Positions 46,734 through 58,490 of a stretch of DNA of 64,000 bases are shown piece by piece. Each line of letters begins with the position of its first letter. Positions within the stretch are counted from its first letter, which is position 1. The stretch is from Talinum fruticosum (lineage: Eukaryota > Streptophyta > Magnoliopsida > Caryophyllales > Talinaceae), in assembly GCA_021018815.1 (NCBI GenBank), contig JAITYX010000041.1, forward strand, positions 124,001-188,000, in the 5' to 3' direction. Below the pieces are notes generated by a model. It saw only the letters and a list, made by a program, of their open reading frames with translations, ran no database searches and had not been told where the DNA came from. Made by a program: the position numbers and the translations under genes.

Positions 46734-47740
46734 TTGTGCTTGGTTATTTCACCCATTTTACTATGTCTTGTGTATTCTACCTTGTGATTGTGGGCGAACA
46801 AAGTGGGGTGAGTGAATCACTCAAGTGAGAGCTATCGGGAGCGTCCCACGACTATTCTAATTAGATGATAGAGTGATATTGTAAAGAGAGTTGTTTTATA
46901 TTGAGATATATATATCTCGACTTTGGGAAGGTCTTAAAGTTTGAGATCATTCTTGTACTCTTTTATAATAGTGGATTTGTTTGTACTCATGTCGCCCGTA
47001 AATTTTTCCCGGTTTGGGTTTTCACGTTAAATCTTTGTCTCTTTAGTATTTGTTGATTTCCATTAAATTCTTCATATTATTTTGTCATCCTATTACACTT
47101 TTGCATTATTTACTCTATATTTCATATTCAAAGTAAGGTTTAGAGTGAGACTAATTTCCTAACAAGTGGTATCATAGCTTAGGTTCTAGAATGACATTCA
47201 TCAGCATGTTTGATATCGAGAAGTTTAATGGCAAGATCAAATGGCCTTTTGGTAGAGTCCGATTGGTGGAGACAAGTTCGAAGATTTTGGTTCAAGGTGG
47301 AGATTTGGGTGGTGTCCCAAAATCTTGCGTTCAAGCCCACTCGACTCTCCCGGGTTGAAGCCCAAAGTGGTCGATTGTCCATGTCCGCTTGGTTCGATTT
47401 TAGGAAAGATTGTTTCCTTATAAATTTGGGTATCCTAAACCTAATTGGATTCGGATAAAAGTTTGTTTTGTATTTGTATTAAGTAATATGTTATCTATTA
47501 GAATTAGGAGTAAGAGTTTTGGTACGTTTAGGAAATTTTATTGGGAGGTTGTTATTAGGGTTCTTACTGCTATAAATGGAAAACTTATATACACCTTGTG
47601 ATTGTGCGCAAACGAAGTGGGGTGAGTGAATCACCCAGGGTAGGAGCCTTTGGGGGCATCCCATGACTATCATAGCTAGATGATAGAGTGCTATTGTAAG
47701 GAGAATAGTCCGAGATTGGTATATATCTCGGGTTGGAAAG
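46734..47740 (+). mobile_element. Deleted, non-autonomous copia-type retroelement
   Basis: A left LTR ends CCTAACA at 47164 and is followed at once by AGTGGTATCATAGC (47165-47178), a tRNA-Met primer site. A second LTR piece from about 47550 (TGTTATTAGGG, with CTATAAATGG at 47571-47580) repeats the stretch CTTGTGATTGTG...GTGAGTGAATCAC of 46780-46830. Only about 385 bp lie between, so pol is gone. The right LTR is cut at 47740 by the next Ty3 LTR. The left LTR start (about 46734) is approximate because the first 50 bases are diverged. Confidence 0.7.
47191..47250 (+). pseudogene. Copia gag start, truncated
   Basis: ATG at 47191 reads MTFISMFDIEKFNGKIKWPF. The words FDIEKFNGK are the conserved beginning of copia Gag, followed at once by a stop. 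Nothing further of gag is recognisable. Confidence 0.6.
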
Positions 47741-48312
47741 TGATTCGGGTATTTCCGGACATTTCCAGCTCACCCGCAATATCACTAGCTAACTGTGCCT
47801 AATCAGTTAGATAAGGGAGGTATCGACCCAAGCCAACCCTTAACGGGTCGGTAAAGCACAAAGCCCATTAGGGCTAGTGTGTCCCCTAAACCACGAGAAA
47901 TTACTATGCTACCCTTTTAAAATCTCCCTATAAATACCCATCAACCCCCAACTTTATGGGGCATGTTCCACATTCTCGCATTCTCATTTCTCACAATCCC
48001 ACATTCAAGCTCTCAAGCTCTCAACACAAATCCCAAGAGTTTCCACCTTTGGAAAATCTCTCAATTCCCAAGGAATTCCTCCACGCACATCGAGGAAGAT
48101 TTCCTCGATCTCTTCAATCAAGTCTATCACTAACTTGAGCATCGAAGGGGCGTTCCCTGGCATCCACCCCCGAGGCTTTGCCTTTCTACGAGTTCAACCG
48201 GTCGTCACGTGGAATCGGATCGATCGTGCTATGTCCTTGGAACCGGAGTAGTAAATCCTTTCTCCCTCCGAATCAACATCTACATCATCACCTCGGATTT
48301 TCTCCGGAAACA
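47741..48312 (+). repeat. 5' LTR of the second Ty3 element
   Basis: 572 bp, starts TGATTCGGG and ends CGGAAACA directly before the primer site. It cuts the copia LTR on its left. The 3' partner is outside the window, so the left border rests on TG and on the end of copia similarity. Confidence 0.65.
47929..47936 (+). promoter_or_regulatory. TATA box in the second Ty3 LTR
   Basis: TATAAATA in CTCCCTATAAATACCC, about 380 bp before the primer site and followed by a CT-rich leader, as expected for the LTR core promoter. Confidence 0.65.
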
Positions 48313-48313
48313 G

Positions 48314-48334
48314 TTTGGCACCGTCTATAGGGAG
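48314..48334 (+). other. Primer-binding site of the second Ty3 element
   Basis: TTTGGCACCGTCTATAGGGA starts next to the LTR end and resembles the TTTGGCGCCGTCTGTGGGGA type of plant Ty3 elements with several substitutions. Confidence 0.6.
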
Positions 48335-48378
48335 GAAGGTAGTATATTGTCACCAGCGGCACTCGATCTCGATCTAAG

Positions 48379-49099
48379 ATGATGCGCGACACGAACAACT
48401 TGCCGGTCCCTCACCCTTATCGTTCAATGCCTATGGGGGCCGATCCCACGACGCTCCTCAAGCCGAGGATGCAAAATCATCTCGGTGGTCTACCGGCAAC
48501 CGCCACACCCGGCCGGAGGGGTAGGTCACCCTAGGGGCTCTTCGTAACTTAATAGAAACCCTTAAAACGACTGTCGCACAATAAGTGCAAGAGCAAGTGC
48601 GAGCCACCATGGAGCGGCGCATGCCCATCATGCCCTTCCACTACACCCCGACTCTTGGGTACGACACAACCCCCGGGAGGTCAGCATGTTGGCCACTTCT
48701 CGGGCGGGATGCCCTCCTACGCGGCTCTAGCGCAGCCCACCGAGGCCCCGACGGCACTTGTCCCCGAGTAGCCAAGTGCCCCCTAACAAGGCGTCATAAA
48801 GAGGGCGATGCCCAATGGATTATTGAGGCAAAGAAAGCTCTTCACGAGCCAACGAGAAGGTTGTCACTTCGCACACGGCCTCGACCCCATATGCCACCCA
48901 CAGCTGGCGTTCAGCCTAGTTTGAGGATCATGGCGATGCCCTTGCCCCGAACACGATCGGCTACGCGTAGCCGCAATTCTCAACGAGCCTACAATGCTCC
49001 AAGGCACGACCAAGAGCGGTCCGTTGCCGGGAGTGGAAGCAATCAAGAGAAAGGCGTTATGCGCAATCAAACTTGAAGAATTTAGAGAAGTCGGAGAGG
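48379..49099 (+). pseudogene. Amino-terminal gag of the second Ty3 element, broken
   Basis: ATG at 48379 (MMRDTNNLPVPHPYRSMPMG). After frame changes, VQEQVRATMERRM appears (frame 48585-49076), the coiled-coil start of this Gag type. The rest is a Pro/Arg-rich variable part. The frame is cut at 49104 by the inserted solo LTR. Confidence 0.55.
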
Positions 49100-49560
49100 G
49101 TTAGTGTAACGCCCCAAACCCGTAATCACCGATTTTAGTGTTAAACAAACTGTTAGTCGATGATTAGCGCAGTGAAAAGGAGGTCGGGGACATTACCGCC
49201 GCCCTTACTAGAGGAAAGGGCAAGGCTCGAATATGTCTATATGTATTTTTACCTGTGGTTATACCTTGCTAGGCAACTACAACTTATGTGAAAAATGTAC
49301 GTTAAACTTGATAAACGAATCAGCGGTACTTAACCACTAATATCCCAACTTTCCACTCGCGAGCCTCTAAGTCCTAAACAGTAACTTTTCTCTTACTTTA
49401 TACCTTCAACATCCTTACCTAAAACAAAACAAGAAAATATTTTTGAAATGTGAGCTGAAGCTCAATGCATCCATTATCATGCTGTAAAATAAAGGTTAAT
49501 AAATAGTTGAGTTGAACATGTACATTTCAATTCATTTTGTAAATGAGGGGAGAGAATAAT

Positions 49561-51781
49561 TGTTAAGCTTGTCGTACAGACAACAAATTAAACCACTACT
49601 TAAACTTATAATAAACAATATAGCAAGGGCAAGTAGGGATCGAATCCACGAGGAAAGATATAATAACATGCAAGTTTTAATCTAATTAAATTTACTACTC
49701 TTAAAAACAAAATAGAAAATATAAATTAAAATCAATAACTAAAATTCATAGAAAATTATCTAATAACTAAATAAATAATTTATACAGAATAATAAAACTA
49801 CAATAACCCAGAAATATTTTTGTATATTTTTTAGAATAATTAAAACAGAAAACTAAAGTAGAAAATAAACAAATTCTAAAACAGAAAATTAAATAAGTAA
49901 AATTCTGCACTAAAATAATTACGAAAATAAATACTAAAATTACCCAGAATAATAATACTAATTTTCTAAACCTAACCAGACCCTAAAAATATAAAAACAA
50001 AATTTAAAATCTAATTTACGAATTTATTTTATTAAAAACCTGCAGTAATTAAATTCAAGAATTAAATCTGAAAAAATATCAAATTATTTCCAAAAATTCT
50101 AAAATTTAATCACAGCAAACTAGGACTCTATCTAAACCCTAAAAGAAAATAAAACAAGAAAAATAACAAAAGAAACTATTTTAAAACTAATTTCTAACAA
50201 ACTGACTCAAAAATAATAAACACTAACAGAAAATTAATTCTGAAAATTAAAATATATAAAGACTCAAAATTAAATTAAAATAAAATTACTAAAACTAACC
50301 TAAAATACTGATCTTTAGGGGGTAACGAAATTAATAATAAAAGACTATATATTTATAAATAAAAATTGACAAACTAAAGAAAATAACTAAAAAGCAAACA
50401 AATAATTATCAAAGATAGCAAATTTATAAAAACATTTAGTATAATCTATATCCACCATGCAAATTATTATTTATCATTAACACACAAATTGATCTACCCA
50501 TGAGCTAAACTGTAGAAGACAACCACTAGCGGATCTTCCCCGTTTTTCCTTAGTTATTAGTTTACTTAGGCCTAGCCCTAATATAAACCCTACTAATATT
50601 GATAACCCTAGCACTAGCACTAGAATTTAATCAAATTAGAGCATTAAGTATTAGAAAAACATCATCTAGCACCTAATAACCAATCTACTAGCAAATTGAT
50701 TTAAGAAGGATCTATGATAATTTCCTAATTAAAAGAGATGGGTATGAGCCATCCATGATTAACTAGGGTGATACTTATGTCTAAAAGATCAAGCAATTAC
50801 GTACTTAAACCCTCTAAACTATCACATGAATTTATATAAAACTAAATAGCGTGCACTCTAATTAATTAGACATAAATTCATAAACATTAAACACAAATTA
50901 TCATAGAATCATGGATCAAATCAATAAGACAATAAAAATCAAAACTTTGTTTCAAAATAAGTAATTTAACATGGCTTCAATGAGATTATACTAAGTATAA
51001 GAAAAACTACTCACACATCATGTAATTTAAAACATGTAAACTAAATAAAACTAGCATCTTTAGTATTAATCTATCAATAAAAACTCAATCTTTTCTAATA
51101 AAAATTACAAAACTAAATTATACTACCGATATTAGTTTCTTTGACCGGGAAGATGAAGAAGATGATGATGGATGGTGGCTGGCTGGGCAACGGACAGCAG
51201 CAACAGCAAGCGGACAGCAGCAGCGAGCAAGCGGACAGCAGCAGCAGCAAGCGGGCAGCAGGCGGCGAAGGGTTCGAGCGGCGAGTGCAGCGGCTGGCTG
51301 GTGGTCGGGCAGCAGGTGTAGGCGGCAGCAAGCAGTGGTGGCTGGCGTGGACAGCAAAGGCAAGAGGTGGTGATTGTGTGTGGGTCTAGGTCAGCCAAGA
51401 TGGGGCAGCAGCAAGGGCTGCGTGTAGCTCCTCCCGGGCTCCCCTTTATGATGATAATAAGTAGTATATATAGGGTGAAAGAGTTAGGGTTTATTTCTCT
51501 TTCTTCTCTTCTAAGTTTCCTTTTCTATTCCAATTAGGATTTCCTAAAATATAATATCCTAAAATAAATATTTTATTACATATTATATTTATGGACCGAC
51601 TTCATATATTTTCTTGGATGCTTGTCGGTAGCTAAAAATCCACTTTTAACGACATTTCTTCTCTTCCCCACTTTATTCGATAATTACCTATAAATAGACA
51701 AAATAGAATAAATTAGATAAAATAAACTATATAATATAAACTAAATAACTACTAAAAATACGTATAAACTACGACTTAACA
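49561..51781 (-). repeat. 3' LTR of the gag-only Athila-like element
   Basis: It is nearly identical to 54877-57100. Differences seen: ACAGAC/ACGAGC near 49574, one-base indels in T, G and C runs, one substitution near 50438, and a small cluster in the GCA-rich part near 51255-51330. Confidence 0.95.
51185..51265. repeat. CAGCAG/AGCGGACAGC-rich block in the LTR, second copy at 56507-56585
   Basis: Repeats of CAGCAGCAA and GCGGACAGCAGC. In most frames it gives long Gln/Ser or Ala/Leu strings, which explains several spurious open frames here. The two LTR copies differ most in the stretch just after this block. Confidence 0.85.
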
Positions 51782-51796
51782 AATCCCCCACACTTA
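51782..51796 (-). other. Polypurine tract of the gag-only element
   Basis: The minus strand reads AAGTGTGGGGGATT directly before the 3' LTR, the usual Athila form. Confidence 0.85.
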
Positions 51797-53119
51797 GACT
51801 TTGGACGTCCTCGTACAAAGAAATCTAAGACTCGATCCGGCTTCTTATAAAGATATACATAAAACATAAAATATACACTAAGTTTGCCTTGCTTTCAAAA
51901 ATACTTTGATGAAATTTTTGTCTTTCCCAAGCAAGTGAAGAACTAAACATTTCATTGCCATCGGAGAGTTTATTCATCAGCCTCACAATATCTCTTTTAA
52001 TTAAGCAACAATCAAAAATTTATCCATCTTTTTCAAACATGTACATTCCGGTCAAGAGGTCTAAAACTTTTTAGGATGGGAAAAATTAAGGTGCGAGTAT
52101 GGTTATAGAGACACTCGAATCGACGAGATAACTCACTAAAAATCGATAATAAACTTGTTTTGTAAACTTCTTTTTTTTTTTTTTTCAATTATATATATAT
52201 ATATATATAACTCCATTCAAGCACATATTCGAGGCCCATATAGGGTCTTAGAAATATAACACTCCCTGTCTCCCACTCACCCAAACAGAGGTGCTTGGAG
52301 TTAATACTCTATTTTTTTCTTTTTTTTTTTTTTTTTTCGTTAGTATGGTTCGAGCCATTGATCGGCCTAAAAGGGGCATGACTCTCCCAGCATGGGTTAC
52401 TCCATTCATAAGGCTCAACTTGAGACCTAAACTTAAGGGAAATGGCGCCGAGCCACCAACTCCGACCCATGTTGGAAAACTAACAATTTTTTTTTTTTAA
52501 TTTTTTTTTTTTATTTGTAGGCAAAACAAGAAAAATCAAAATTTTAATGAGTCAATCTGCTAATTTCAGTAGTCTAGGTGAACGGTTTAAGTCAATTTAT
52601 TGCCTCTATCACGATTATATAGCATGATCAATTGGACGAGAAAAATTTATGATTATCACTAATTGAAGAAATATATGAGGATCAACTCAAACAACTCCGA
52701 ATAACAATTAACATGTTCAAATTTCTCACTTTCAAAGGGAAAGAAAAATTAGAAACAGAAAAATTTAAGCAAGTTAACCTAGCATATATTTATATTCATG
52801 CATTTCTTTACAAAAAAGACACTAATTTTTTTATTTATTTATTTATTTTTTTAATAAAAATAAGATAAATATAAATGCATAAAATTAAAATGCAGGATGC
52901 ACTCCCCACACTTAATTCATGCATTGTCCCTAATGCATGCTAAATAAAAATAAAAATAAAATTAAAGTAAAAATTATAGAAACTTCCCGAAAATGTTGGG
53001 TTGCCTCCCAACCGGCGCCTTTGTTTACCGTCTTTGGCTCGACACCTTTGTAGCTCAAGGATCATTCAGTTGCATTTCCCACACTAAATTGATCCGGTCT
53101 CCTGCATACTTGCAATTAG
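51797..53119. other. Non-coding internal region of the gag-only element
   Basis: No coding motif. It holds T runs at 52170-52185, 52311-52337 and 52487-52512, an AT microsatellite at 52191-52209 and a TTTATTTA repeat near 52829-52850. In complete Athila elements pol would lie between gag and this region. Confidence 0.6.
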
Positions 53120-54656
53120 TTAGAGATTTCTTTTGGAAAAGAGCAGATGTATTCTCCCCACACTTATCTTGTTGTTCCTTTTCAATTTTAATTTGTTCGT
53201 GAATAGATCTTTAAGGAACTTAGCATAACGAGGTTCCCGTTTCATGGTATCTAGAAGAGGAATGTTGATTTCCGCCTTCCTAGATATTTCTATGATATCT
53301 TCAATTGCCTCATCTATTGTAGGAGTTGTGCTTATTAGTCTACTAGGGAAAGGTGGGATAGGCTTGTAAAGATCTTTCTTATTTTCACCTATTTCCTTAG
53401 CATTAGAGGCGTCATCTTTGTTTTGGTCAAGTTCAGATTCCTTGACCTCTAATTCTAGCTCTACCTCTATGTTTTTCCTAGGTTCCTCTAACTCTTTCCC
53501 ATTATTAAGTGTTATGACACTCACATTTTCTTTTGGATCTTGGAAAGGTTGAGATTGCATTTGGGCTTGCGGGTTACTAAGCATGGTATCATTGGCAATC
53601 TGTTTCTCTTGTACCGCTTTATGGTCATCTCTAAGTTTTGGAACCTAAGGTTAGTCTCCTTTTTCTGGTCATCCATCTTCTTAATGATTTGCTCTAAAAG
53701 ATAATTAGTTTTGTCATGAGCAATGGATTGATCAAATTCTAGGGGTTTTCTTCAAATTCATACCTAAGGTTAGAGTAATCACTCCATTCTTCATAAGTGT
53801 TTGAGAATATGTTATAATTCATTCGACCTTGGTTGGAAAAAATAGCATTCACATGCCCTCTTTGTTGTGTAGGGCATGAATTAGCAACATGACCCTCTAA
53901 ATAGCAAATACTACAAACTACTACTTCTTCTTTGTGGACCAATTTATTCAACATAACAGTAATTTGGGACAATTGGGTCTTCTACAGATGGACCTAAATT
54001 GAACTCATTAACATTCCTAAATTGGGTATCTCCCATTCCAAATTGTTGAGTATTTTGGGCCATATTATTTAACAATTCTCTAGCCTCGAGGTGTAGTCTT
54101 ATTAAACAAGGCCCCTCCACTAGCAACATCTACCATATTTCTATCTATTGGCAATAAACCTTCATAAAAATATTGAATCAATAAATGCTCGGGAATTTGA
54201 TGTTGGGGACAAGTAGCACATAATTTATTAAAACGCTCCCAATATTAAAAAAACTCTCCCCAATCATCTGTTTAATACCACAAATTTCCTTTCTAATGAA
54301 CCCTATCCTAGATGCAGGAAAAAATTTCTCTAAAAATGCTTTATGAACTTCGGTCCATGTAGTGAATGTTGCAGGTGGTAAGTAATAAAACCAATCTTTA
54401 GCCTTATCCTGAGCGAAAAGGGAAAGGCTCTCAACTTAATTTGGTCTTGGGTGATTCCCTCAAATTGCATAGTGGAACATGTAATAATAAACTCATTGAT
54501 ATGACGATATGGGTCCTCACCGAGCAGTCCATGAAATTTTGGTAACATATTTAAAAATCCGGAGTTCAGTTTTAGAGGTCGGTCCAATGCAGGATATGAG
54601 ATAGGTAAAAGTTGTGTATCCAAGTTAGGTGCAGCAAGTTCACGTAAGGTAGTCAT
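53120..54656 (-). pseudogene. Athila-type Gag, frameshifted
   Basis: Start at 54656 (MTTLRELAAPNLDTQ). In order: LNSGFLNMLPKFHGLLGEDP (54590-54510), FIITCSTMQFEGITQDQIKL, and after a frameshift near 54420, KDWFYYLPPATFTTW and KAFLEKFFPASR (about 54405-54310), the conserved Athila capsid blocks. The CCHC knuckle CSICYLEGHVANSCP is at about 53925-53875. The carboxy part has ITLNNGKELEEPRKN, YKPIPPFPSRLI and INIPLLDTMKREPRYAKFLK (53584-53220). Codons run in at least three frames, so no full Gag can be made. Gag would package element RNA. Confidence 0.88.
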
Positions 54657-54854
54657 CTCAATAATTTTAGAACTTACGTAAACAGAATCGAAACACTTAC
54701 TTGGCTTTCAACTTCGTCAAATGTATACTCCTTTTCAAAATAAAAAAAAGCACTAAAAAAAAACAAAACTATGAAAACAAACTATTAAAGTTACAAAGAA
54801 GTAATAAAAGTAGTAAATCTAAAATAAATAAAACTAACAACTATTATTTTCTTT

Positions 54855-54875
54855 CCCCAGCAACGGCGCCAAAAT
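54855..54875 (-). other. Primer-binding site of the gag-only element
   Basis: The minus strand next to the 5' LTR reads TTTTGGCGCCGTTGCTGGGG, matching the tRNA-Asp-type site of Athila elements. Confidence 0.8.
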
Positions 54876-54876
54876 T

Positions 54877-57100
54877 TGTTAAGCTTGTCGTACGAGCAAC
54901 AAATTAAACCACTACTTAAACTTATAATAAACAATATAGCAAGGGCAAGTAGGGATCGAATCCACGAGGAAAGATATAATAACATGCAAGTTTTAATCTA
55001 ATTAAATTTACTACTCTTAAAAACAAAATAGAAAATATAAATTAAAATCAATAACTAAAATTCATAGAAAATTATCTAATAACTAAATAAATAATTTATA
55101 CAGAATAATAAAACTACAATAACCCAGAAATATTTTTGTATATTTTTAGAATAATTAAAACAGAAAACTAAAGTAGAAAATAAACAAATTCTAAAACAGA
55201 AAATTAAATAAGTAAAATTCTGCACTAAAATAATTACGAAAATAAATACTAAAATTACCCAGAATAATAATACTAATTTTCTAAACCTAACCAGACCCTA
55301 AAAATATAAAAACAAAATTTAAAATCTAATTTACGAATTTATTTTATTAAAAACCTGCAGTAATTAAATTCAAGAATTAAATCTGAAAAAATATCAAATT
55401 ATTTCCAAAAATTCTAAAATTTAATCACAGCAAACTAGGACTCTATCTAAACCCTAAAAGAAAATAAAACAAGAAAAATAACAAAAGAAACTATTTTAAA
55501 ACTAATTTCTAACAAACTGACTCAAAAATAATAAACACTAACAGAAAATTAATTCTGAAAATTAAAATATATAAAGACTCAAAATTAAATTAAAATAAAA
55601 TTACTAAAACTAACCTAAAATACTGATCTTTAGGGGGGTAACGAAATTAATAATAAAAGACTATATATTTATAAATAAAAATTGACAAACTAAAGAAAAT
55701 AACTAAAAAGCAAACAAATAATTATCAAAGATAGCAAATTTATAAAAACACTTAGTATAATCTATATCCACCATGCAAATTATTATTTATCATTAACACA
55801 CAAATTGATCTACCCATGAGCTAAACTGTAGAAGACAACCACTAGCGGATCTTCCCCGTTTTTCCTTAGTTATTAGTTTACTTAGGCCTAGCCCTAATAT
55901 AAACCCTACTAATATTGATAACCCTAGCACTAGCACTAGAATTTAATCAAATTAGAGCATTAAGTATTAGAAAAACATCATCTAGCACCTAATAACCAAT
56001 CTACTAGCAAATTGATTTAAGAAGGATCTATGATAATTTCCTAATTAAAAGAGATGGGTATGAGCCATCCATGATTAACTAGGGTGATACTTATGTCTAA
56101 AAGATCAAGCAATTACGTACTTAAACCCTCTAAACTATCACATGAATTTATATAAAACTAAATAGCGTGCACTCTAATTAATTAGACATAAATTCATAAA
56201 CATTAAACACAAATTATCATAGAATCATGGATCAAATCAATAAGACAATAAAAATCAAAACTTTGTTTCAAAATAAGTAATTTAACATGGCTTCAATGAG
56301 ATTATACTAAGTATAAGAAAAACTACTCACACATCATGTAATTTAAAACATGTAAACTAAATAAAACTAGCATCTTTAGTATTAATCTATCAATAAAAAC
56401 TCAATCTTTTCTAATAAAAATTACAAAACTAAATTATACTACCGATATTAGTTTCTTTGACCCGGGAAGATGAAGAAGATGATGATGGATGGTGGCTGGC
56501 TGGGCAACGGACAGCAGCAACAGCAAGCGGACAGCAGCAGCGAGCAAGCGGACAGCAGCAGCAGCAAGCGGGCAGCAGCGGCAGCAAGGGTTCAGGCGGC
56601 GAGTGCGGCGGCTGGCTGGTGGCTGGGCAGCAGGTGTAGGCGGCAGCAAGCGGTGGTGGCTGGCGTGGACAGCAAAGGCAAGAGGTGGTGATTGTGTGTG
56701 GGTCTAGGTCAGCCAAGATGGGGCAGCAGCAAGGGCTGCGTGTAGCTCCTCCCGGGCTCCCCTTTTATGATGATAATAAGTAGTATATATAGGGTGAAAG
56801 AGTTAGGGTTTATTTCTCTTTCTTCTCTTCTAAGTTTCCTTTTCTATTCCAATTAGGATTTCCTAAAATATAATATCCTAAAATAAATATTTTATTACAT
56901 ATTATATTTATGGACCGACTTCATATATTTTCTTGGATGCTTGTCGGTAGCTAAAAATCCACTTTTAACGACATTTCTTCTCTTCCCCACTTTATTCGAT
57001 AATTACCTATAAATAGACAAAATAGAATAAATTAGATAAAATAAACTATATAATATAAACTAAATAACTACTAAAAATACGTATAAACTACGACTTAACA
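54877..57100 (-). repeat. 5' LTR of the gag-only Athila-like element
   Basis: 2224 bp, almost the same as 49561-51781. The stretch AGTATATATAGGG near 56778-56792 could be the TATA region on either strand; orientation of the element makes the minus strand the relevant one. Confidence 0.95.
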
Positions 57101-57984
57101 ATAATGTAAAACTGTTGCTAATTAATTATCCGAATGGATCCCTTACGATCATCGGATTTCCCTAAACGCATGTGCACACACCCATACCGATCGGATAGTC
57201 CGGTTGAAGGCGGCCAACAGATTACGGTGTCGGACCTACCTGAATATTGAGGCGTACCAAATAATGGCACTTGATGGGGAGGGTCCATGTTAATGATGGA
57301 AAATACTATTTTCAAATGATTCTTTGTTGTTGTTGATCTTGATTTGTAAATAAAACATTGAAGGGCACGATCAATGAACGTACTCGATGAACTGAAATTG
57401 GTTGATGATTTGAACTTGATTCCTTTCCTTGTGATTTTGAGCAGGACCCTTGAACGTACGTCGACTGATAGCCTTAAATAAGAGTTAATAGAGTAAGAAA
57501 TTATTTAGGACTTATATTCCTTGATTTAAGTTTAATAATAACCCATCTTATACTTTTAGTTATTTATGGTTTATTTTTACCACGATTTATATTTTTAGTT
57601 TATTCATGCTTTACTTTATTATTTGTAATTTATGTATTAAGTTACCTTATTCATCATTTTACTTATTTATCGAATCTAAAACATGTACTTAACACTACTA
57701 GTTCATTTTAAACATGGATTTAACTAATTACCTATGCTATGATTATATATGCATTATGAACTAATTAACTTTATTATACCATTTTTATTCTTTCTAAAAT
57801 TATTAAACCATAAATTTTAATAAGATTATCTAAACTAAAATATGCATGCATAATTAAACTTCTTTCTTTAATAATCATGCTTATGTTTTCGATTAATCTT
57901 AGATTTTAAAGTATTTAGTTTAAATGGTAAAACTTAAGTTATCATAATTCTAGGGTTATGGTTTACTTTAGAAGAAGAGTGAAG

Positions 57985-58490
57985 GGAGGCCAAGTTTGTG
58001 GTGGTTGCTGGTGGCCACAAGTGGCGGCAGGGCGGCGTTCAGGTGGCGGGAGTGCTGCTGGTGGCAGAGGCAATGTTTTGGCGGTAGTGACGGTGGTTGG
58101 GATTTTAGGGAAGGTGGGTTTTAGGGCATAAAAGGAGAGGGAGAAAGTGTGTGCTTGGTGGCTGATTTTGGTGGTCCGGTGGGCAGCGTTAAGGGCAGCG
58201 ACGGGTGGCCTGTAGGAATGGCTGGTGATGGGAGGCAGGTGGCGCCCATGGTGGTTGTGGTGGTGGCTGAAAGTGGTTGTAAAGATATGAGTGGTAATGG
58301 TAGAAGTTGATGATTTTGGCGATTTTGGCTTGCGTTTTCGGCGATGGGGTGGTTGGTGGGTCAGCCTGAAGGTGGTTATGGCTAGAGTGCAAAATGGTGA
58401 AGGATTTCGATTGGTGGTGGCCGGCTGAAGCAGCCGATGGGTGGTTGTGGAGGTGGTCGAAGTGGGGCTGGTGGCCAGGTGAGGGAGGAG
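57985..58490. repeat. GGTGG-rich tract inside the solo LTR
   Basis: Very many GGTGG/GTGGC words on the plus strand, giving strong strand asymmetry. On the transcribed minus strand it is CCACC-rich, just downstream of the probable TATA box, as in the leader of chromovirus LTRs. Confidence 0.75.

Larger units (their letters stand above)
49561..57100 (-). mobile_element. Young non-autonomous Athila-like Ty3 element with gag only
   Basis: LTRs 49561-51781 (2221 bp) and 54877-57100 (2224 bp), both TGTTAAG...CTTAACA, flanked by a perfect duplication ATAAT (49556-49560 and 57101-57105). The minus strand carries an Asp-tRNA-type primer site beside the right LTR, a broken gag, and AGTGTGGGGGATT beside the left LTR. 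The internal part is only 3095 bp; protease, reverse transcriptase and integrase are absent. The LTRs differ at about a dozen to twenty sites, so the insertion is young. Confidence 0.95.

Noticed and set aside
48585..49076. 163-codon open frame as a new gene
   Set aside because: The start VQEQVRATMERR and the position after LTR and primer site show it is the variable amino-terminal Gag of the Ty3 element in a shifted frame.
51113..51398. Overlapping open frames on both strands rich in Ala, Leu, Cys, Gln or Ser (also 56429-56716)
   Set aside because: They come from the CAGCAG-rich block of the two LTR copies and are low-complexity translations in several frames at once.
57118..57315. Minus-strand open frame in the solo LTR
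   Set aside because: Inside an LTR, short, no recognisable motif.
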